A stretch of DNA of 64,000 nucleotides from Dysosmobacter segnis (GTDB lineage: Bacteria > Bacillota > Clostridia > Oscillospirales > Oscillospiraceae), in assembly GCF_014297285.1 (NCBI RefSeq), contig NZ_JACOQI010000006.1, positions 62,001 to 126,000 of the forward strand, read 5' to 3'. The notes below the pieces were generated by a model. It worked only from the letters and a program-made list of their open reading frames with translations, was not told the origin of the DNA and ran no database searches. Numbering within the stretch: the first letter of the stretch is position 1; each line of letters begins with the position of its first letter. This document shows positions 60,236 through 64,000 of the stretch, in pieces. A program made the translations under genes and the position numbers.

Positions 60236-61684
60236 TCAGCGTCCGCTGTTCAGGTGCTCCGCCACGATCTCCCGCTCATCCATGTGGAACTTCTGGTGGT
60301 TCACTTCCTGATAGGTCTCGTGGCCCTTGCCGCACAGAACGATCACATCGTCCTTCTGGGCGTGGTCCATGGCCCAGCGGATCGCCTCCACCCGGTCCTC
60401 CACCACTTCGTAAGGGGTGTTGCTGCCGTCAAAGCCCGGCAAAATATCCCGGATGATGGCCGCAGGTTCTTCGGTCCGGGGATTGTCGGTGGTGACAACG
60501 GCAAAATCGGACCAGTCCGCCGCCGCCTTGCCCATGCGGGGGCGCTTGGTCTTGTCACGGTCGCCGCCGCAGCCGAACACCGCCACGGTGCGGCCCTTGG
60601 CAAATTCCTTCACCGTTTGCAGCACGTTCACCATGCTGTCCGGCGTGTGGGCGTAGTCAATGAGGATGGTATAGTCCTTGCCGGGGGTGGGGACTACCTC
60701 CACCCGGCCCTGCACATGGGGGACCTTGGCCAGAACAGCAGCGCTGTCCTTCAGGGAAATGCCCAGCGCCAGTGCGGCCCCCTGCACATCCAGCGTATTA
60801 TACACCATAAAGCCGCCGGGGATATTCACCCGGATGGGTACCCGCTCGGTTTTTGTCACCGCGTCAAAGGCGATGCCGTCAGCAGACAGCACCACGTTTT
60901 CCGCCCGGAGGTCCGCCTCGGACTTGACGCCGTAGGTGCGCACCTGACAGGTGGCATCCTTCAGCAGCCGGGGCGTCCACGGATCGTCACCGTTCACCAC
61001 GCCGACGCCGCAGTTCCGGAACAAAATGGCCTTGGCATCGCAGTAGTTTTCCATCGTTACATGGAAATCCAGATGGTCCTGGGTCAGATTGGTGAAGATG
61101 CCCACCGCATAGTGAACGCCGTAGACCCGGTCCAGACACAGGGCGTGGGAGGAGGTCTCCATCACCGCATAGGTGCACCCGGCGTCCGCCATCTCCCGGA
61201 AGAGCCGCTGGACCTCAAAGGATTCCGGCGTGGTGCGGTCCGTAGGGATGACCTCCTGCCCGATCATGTTCTGATTGGTACCGATAAGGCCCACCTTGGC
61301 CCCCCGGACCTGCTCCAGAATGGCCTTCAGCAGATAGGTGGTGGTGGTCTTGCCGCAGGTGCCGGTGACGGCGATCATGGTCATCTCCTCGGCGGGATGG
61401 CCGAACCAGTTAGCCCCGATCACCGCCAACGCGCGGCGGGAATCCGCCGTTCGGATATAAGGGCCATCCCCCTCCGGCAAATTCTGGCACAACACCGCCG
61501 CCGCGCCCTTTTCCAGCGCCGTGGCGATATACTTGTGGCCGTCTGTGGCGTAGCCGGTCATGGCTACGAACAGGTCTCCGGGCTGGGTGGCCCGGGAATC
61601 ATAGCTGACGCCGGTGATTTCCATTTCCAGATCCACCGCGCAGGACGCGACAGGGACGCCGTTGAGCAGTTCCCGCAGTTTCAT
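60236..61684 (-). CDS. murE: UDP-MurNAc-tripeptide synthetase MurE (meso-DAP type)
   Basis: This 482-residue Mur ligase adds the third stem-peptide residue. The ATP loop is VTGTCGKTTTTYLLKA. The DNPRTEEP motif selects meso-diaminopimelate over lysine. GGAGG lies eight bases before ATG 61684. It follows the PBP gene. murF, usually next, is absent here. Confidence 0.95.
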   Translation of the reverse strand: MKLRELLNGVPVASCAVDLEMEITGVSYDSRATQPGDLFVAMTGYATDGHKYIATALEKGAAAVLCQNLPEGDGPYIRTADSRRALAVIGANWFGHPAEEMTMIAVTGTCGKTTTTYLLKAILEQVRGAKVGLIGTNQNMIGQEVIPTDRTTPESFEVQRLFREMADAGCTYAVMETSSHALCLDRVYGVHYAVGIFTNLTQDHLDFHVTMENYCDAKAILFRNCGVGVVNGDDPWTPRLLKDATCQVRTYGVKSEADLRAENVVLSADGIAFDAVTKTERVPIRVNIPGGFMVYNTLDVQGAALALGISLKDSAAVLAKVPHVQGRVEVVPTPGKDYTILIDYAHTPDSMVNVLQTVKEFAKGRTVAVFGCGGDRDKTKRPRMGKAAADWSDFAVVTTDNPRTEEPAAIIRDILPGFDGSNTPYEVVEDRVEAIRWAMDHAQKDDVIVLCGKGHETYQEVNHQKFHMDEREIVAEHLNSGR

Positions 61685-61852
61685 ATCGTTTTCCTCCATT
61701 TGATCGGTATTGTTTCACGAAAGTCCACCGCCTCCCTCGCAGGGCAGTCGGCGGCTGTATACAAAGCACTCCTTGGCTATTGTAGCAGGTTTTTCCGGAA
61801 AGCATACCGAAAATGGTGTCATAAACCTGGCAAAAAGTGCGGTAAGGGGCGG

Positions 61853-64000
61853 TCAGTCCGTGGTTTTCGCGCCGAAACGCACCGTGACCACGCTGCCGGC
61901 AGCCAATTCCGTCCCCGCCTCCGCGCTCTGGGAAATGGCGGTGACGCTGCCGGTGCTGCCGCCGGTGCTGGTGGCGCCGGTGACCTTCATAATGAGGCCC
62001 GCGTTGGTCAGGGCCTTGTTGGCCTCCGCCGGGGTCTTACCTACCACGTTGGGGACGGTGCTGGGGGCATTGGGCTTCTCCACGCCCAGATAGAGCACGA
62101 TAGAAGCATTGTTGGGCACGATGGCGCCGCCCGCCGGGGTCTGGTCCGTCACGGTATCGCCACTTCCCACGGTGGTACAGGCAAAGCCCGCCGCCTTCAA
62201 AGCTGCCTTCGCGTCCGCTGCACTCTTGCCCACCACATAGGGCACGGCGGCATCGGCGCCCGCCAGCTCCGAAGCGCTGTAATTCGGTTCAATACCCAGT
62301 GCGGGCAGGATCTCGCCCATGATCTGACCGGCCACGGGAGCCACCATGGTACCGCCGTACACGGCGGTGCCGGTATCACGGCGAGGGGTATCCATAGTCA
62401 GGAGCATGATGTACTTGGGATCGTCCGCCGGGGCGAAGCACATGAAGGACACCACCACGTCGCCCTTTGGGTTGTCGTTGGTCTTGGTGCCGGTCTTATC
62501 GGCGGTACCGGTCTTGCCGCCGATGCGGTAGCCCGCCACCCGGCCGTTTTTGCCGCTGCCGGAGGAGACCACATATTCCAGCGCCTCCCGGACAATGGCG
62601 GAGGTCTCCTCGCTGATGACCTGCCGCACCGAAGTAGAGTCATGCTGGGACAGAACGTTGCCGTCCTCGTCCAGCACCTGCTCCACAATGTAGGGCTGAT
62701 AGAGATAGCCGCCGTTGACGCAGGCCGCCTGAGCCCGGATCAACTCGATGGGCGTCACGTTGAAGGTCTGGCCGAAGGAGTAGGATGCCAGAGACACCAC
62801 CTGAGAGTTGAAGCTCTTTTCATCCTGAAAAATGCCCTTCACCTCACCGATCATGTCGATGCCGGTCTTATCCATCAGACCGAAGGATTTCAGATACTTG
62901 TAGTAGGTCTCCGTTCCCACGGACAGGCCCATGCTGATAAAGGCAGGGTTGCAGGAATGGCCCACCGCCTCGATGAGGGTCTGCTGGCCGTGGCCGCTGT
63001 GGTTAGAGCAGTAGATGGGCTTGTTCCAGCCCTGCACACGGGTGGAGCCGGAGCAGTAGAAGGTGGAGTTTTTCGTCACCTTGCCTTCCTCCAGCGCCGC
63101 CGCCAGCGTAATGGGCTTATAGGTGGAACCCGGCTCGTAGGTGGAGTCGATGCACTTGTTGCGCCACTGGGACTGAACAGCGCTGTTGATGGCCGCAGAC
63201 CGGGCCTCGGCATACGCCTCCTCCGATTCATAGGTGGAGCGCTTTGCGTCGATCTTGGCAAGCTCCGTATCCAGCTTGGTCTTCAGGGCATCGTCAAAAA
63301 TCGTGCCGTAGTCATTCAGATCGTAGTTGGGATAGGACGCCATAGCCACGATAGCTCCGGAGTTCACATCCATAACGATGCCGGTGCCGCCGTTTTTGGC
63401 GCCGTATTTTTTCAGCATACTCTCCAGACCGTTTTCCAGACTCATCTGGACGTTGGCATCCAGCGTCAGCACCAGACTGTGCCCGTTTTCCGCATCGAAG
63501 ATCTGCTCGTAGTTGTACATCAGTTCCGTGCCGGCGGCGTTTCGGGCACTGATGGTATACCCGGCAGTGCCGGTAAGGGTATCGTCGTACTTGGCCTCCA
63601 GACCCACACTGCCCACGCCGTCGGAGTTTACAAAGCCCAGAACGCCGGAAGCCAGAGACCCGTACAGGTAGTACCGCTTAGAGGATGGCTGGAGCCAGAC
63701 GCCTTGAAGCTTTACCCGATCCGATTCCGGCACCTCATTGCCGTCAGGGTCGATCTCGCCGTTGATGAAACGGCGAACTTCGTCGGAAACCGTCTGATCC
63801 GCCCGCTTCTTGATGTTCCAATAGTCATAGTTGGTCTTGGTCATCCGGGTTTCCAGAGTCTCCTGTTCCACGCCCAGAATGCGGCTGAGGCCCTTGGCGA
63901 TGTAGGCCTGATCCCGCAGAATAGGGGCTGTGTAAGTCTCTCCCTTATCCGCCGCCTTCTTGGCGGCCTTCTCCTGCTTTTCCTTTTGGCTCTCCACAAA
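61853..64000 (-). CDS. class B penicillin-binding protein with PASTA domains (SpoVD/PBP2x-like), 5' end missing
   Basis: At least 715 residues are visible; the gene continues beyond the window edge. The dimerisation domain is followed by the transpeptidase motifs SxxK (YEPGSTYKPITLA), SxN (VGHSCNPAFI) and KTG (IGGKTGTADKTG). Two C-terminal PASTA repeats (VPYVVGKSAADAKAALKAAG and VPNVVGKTPAEANKALTNAG) bind peptidoglycan. Its place upstream of murE and the PASTA domains suit FtsI/PBP2x or the sporulation protein SpoVD. The membrane anchor is outside the window. Confidence 0.93.
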   Translation of the reverse strand, partial: FVESQKEKQEKAAKKAADKGETYTAPILRDQAYIAKGLSRILGVEQETLETRMTKTNYDYWNIKKRADQTVSDEVRRFINGEIDPDGNEVPESDRVKLQGVWLQPSSKRYYLYGSLASGVLGFVNSDGVGSVGLEAKYDDTLTGTAGYTISARNAAGTELMYNYEQIFDAENGHSLVLTLDANVQMSLENGLESMLKKYGAKNGGTGIVMDVNSGAIVAMASYPNYDLNDYGTIFDDALKTKLDTELAKIDAKRSTYESEEAYAEARSAAINSAVQSQWRNKCIDSTYEPGSTYKPITLAAALEEGKVTKNSTFYCSGSTRVQGWNKPIYCSNHSGHGQQTLIEAVGHSCNPAFISMGLSVGTETYYKYLKSFGLMDKTGIDMIGEVKGIFQDEKSFNSQVVSLASYSFGQTFNVTPIELIRAQAACVNGGYLYQPYIVEQVLDEDGNVLSQHDSTSVRQVISEETSAIVREALEYVVSSGSGKNGRVAGYRIGGKTGTADKTGTKTNDNPKGDVVVSFMCFAPADDPKYIMLLTMDTPRRDTGTAVYGGTMVAPVAGQIMGEILPALGIEPNYSASELAGADAAVPYVVGKSAADAKAALKAAGFACTTVGSGDTVTDQTPAGGAIVPNNASIVLYLGVEKPNAPSTVPNVVGKTPAEANKALTNAGLIMKVTGATSTGGSTGSVTAISQSAEAGTELAAGSVVTVRFGAKTTD

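Overview
The window looks like a chromosome segment of an anaerobic, spore-forming, GC-rich gut Clostridium relative (Oscillospiraceae-like). The evidence is a trimeric NAD-dependent [FeFe]-hydrogenase operon, Fe-S L-serine dehydratase, Spo0A, SpoIVB, CwlJ/GerQ, a meso-DAP type MurE, and 4-hydroxybutyryl-CoA dehydratase chemistry. No rRNA, tRNA or CRISPR array was recognised.

Layout. 1-12,030: the tail of a GNAT-like gene, a membrane-anchored XRE regulator, hydCBA (minus strand), uridine phosphorylase, an MscS channel, sdaAB-sdaAA, degV and a DUF1576 membrane protein. 12,600-19,620: a macro-domain gene, then a mobile zone. The zone holds a TnpX-type large serine recombinase, TnpW, two MobC/RHH-like proteins without a relaxase, a block of RNA-like hairpins, a tyrosine recombinase, an XRE/membrane-protein pair and IS3 debris. 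19,750-35,420: a catabolic island. Module A is a LeuCD/dimethylmaleate-hydratase-like enzyme, a TRAP transporter and an ICL/PEP-mutase-family lyase. Module B is a 4-hydroxybutyryl-CoA dehydratase homologue, 3-hydroxyacyl-CoA dehydrogenase, enoyl-CoA hydratase, thiolase, a two-subunit CoA-transferase and an SDR. An SLC13-like carrier and a TetR regulator follow. 35,560-37,490: IS1182/IS256 debris and an intact IS1182-type insertion. 38,000-51,500: ABC-F, patatin, RluA, ABM monooxygenase, a two-component system with a GerMN protein, a ComEA-like protein, DacF, nitroreductase, gerQ/cwlJ, a TSCPD protein, spo0A, NUDIX and DUF4177. 51,580-64,000: spoIVB, then on the minus strand the dcw genes pbp(spoVD-like)-murE-mraY-ftsW-murG-murA-ftsQ-ftsZ.

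Two things stand out. First, a family of short dispersed repeats (five copies, about 140-390 bp) has imperfect terminal inverted repeats. Three copies are each flanked by a direct duplication of an entire transcription-terminator hairpin (21, 27 and 33 bp, a different terminator each time), as if a MITE-like element inserts at terminators and duplicates them. Second, the catabolic island combines dimethylmalate-type hydratase/lyase chemistry with a complete 4-hydroxyacyl-CoA to acetyl-CoA module. It has two carriers and its own TetR gene, and is bracketed by mobile DNA. Its substrate cannot be named from sequence alone.

Protein functions were assigned by reading translations and recalling family motifs; no database search was run. 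Start codons were chosen from visible ribosome-binding sites.
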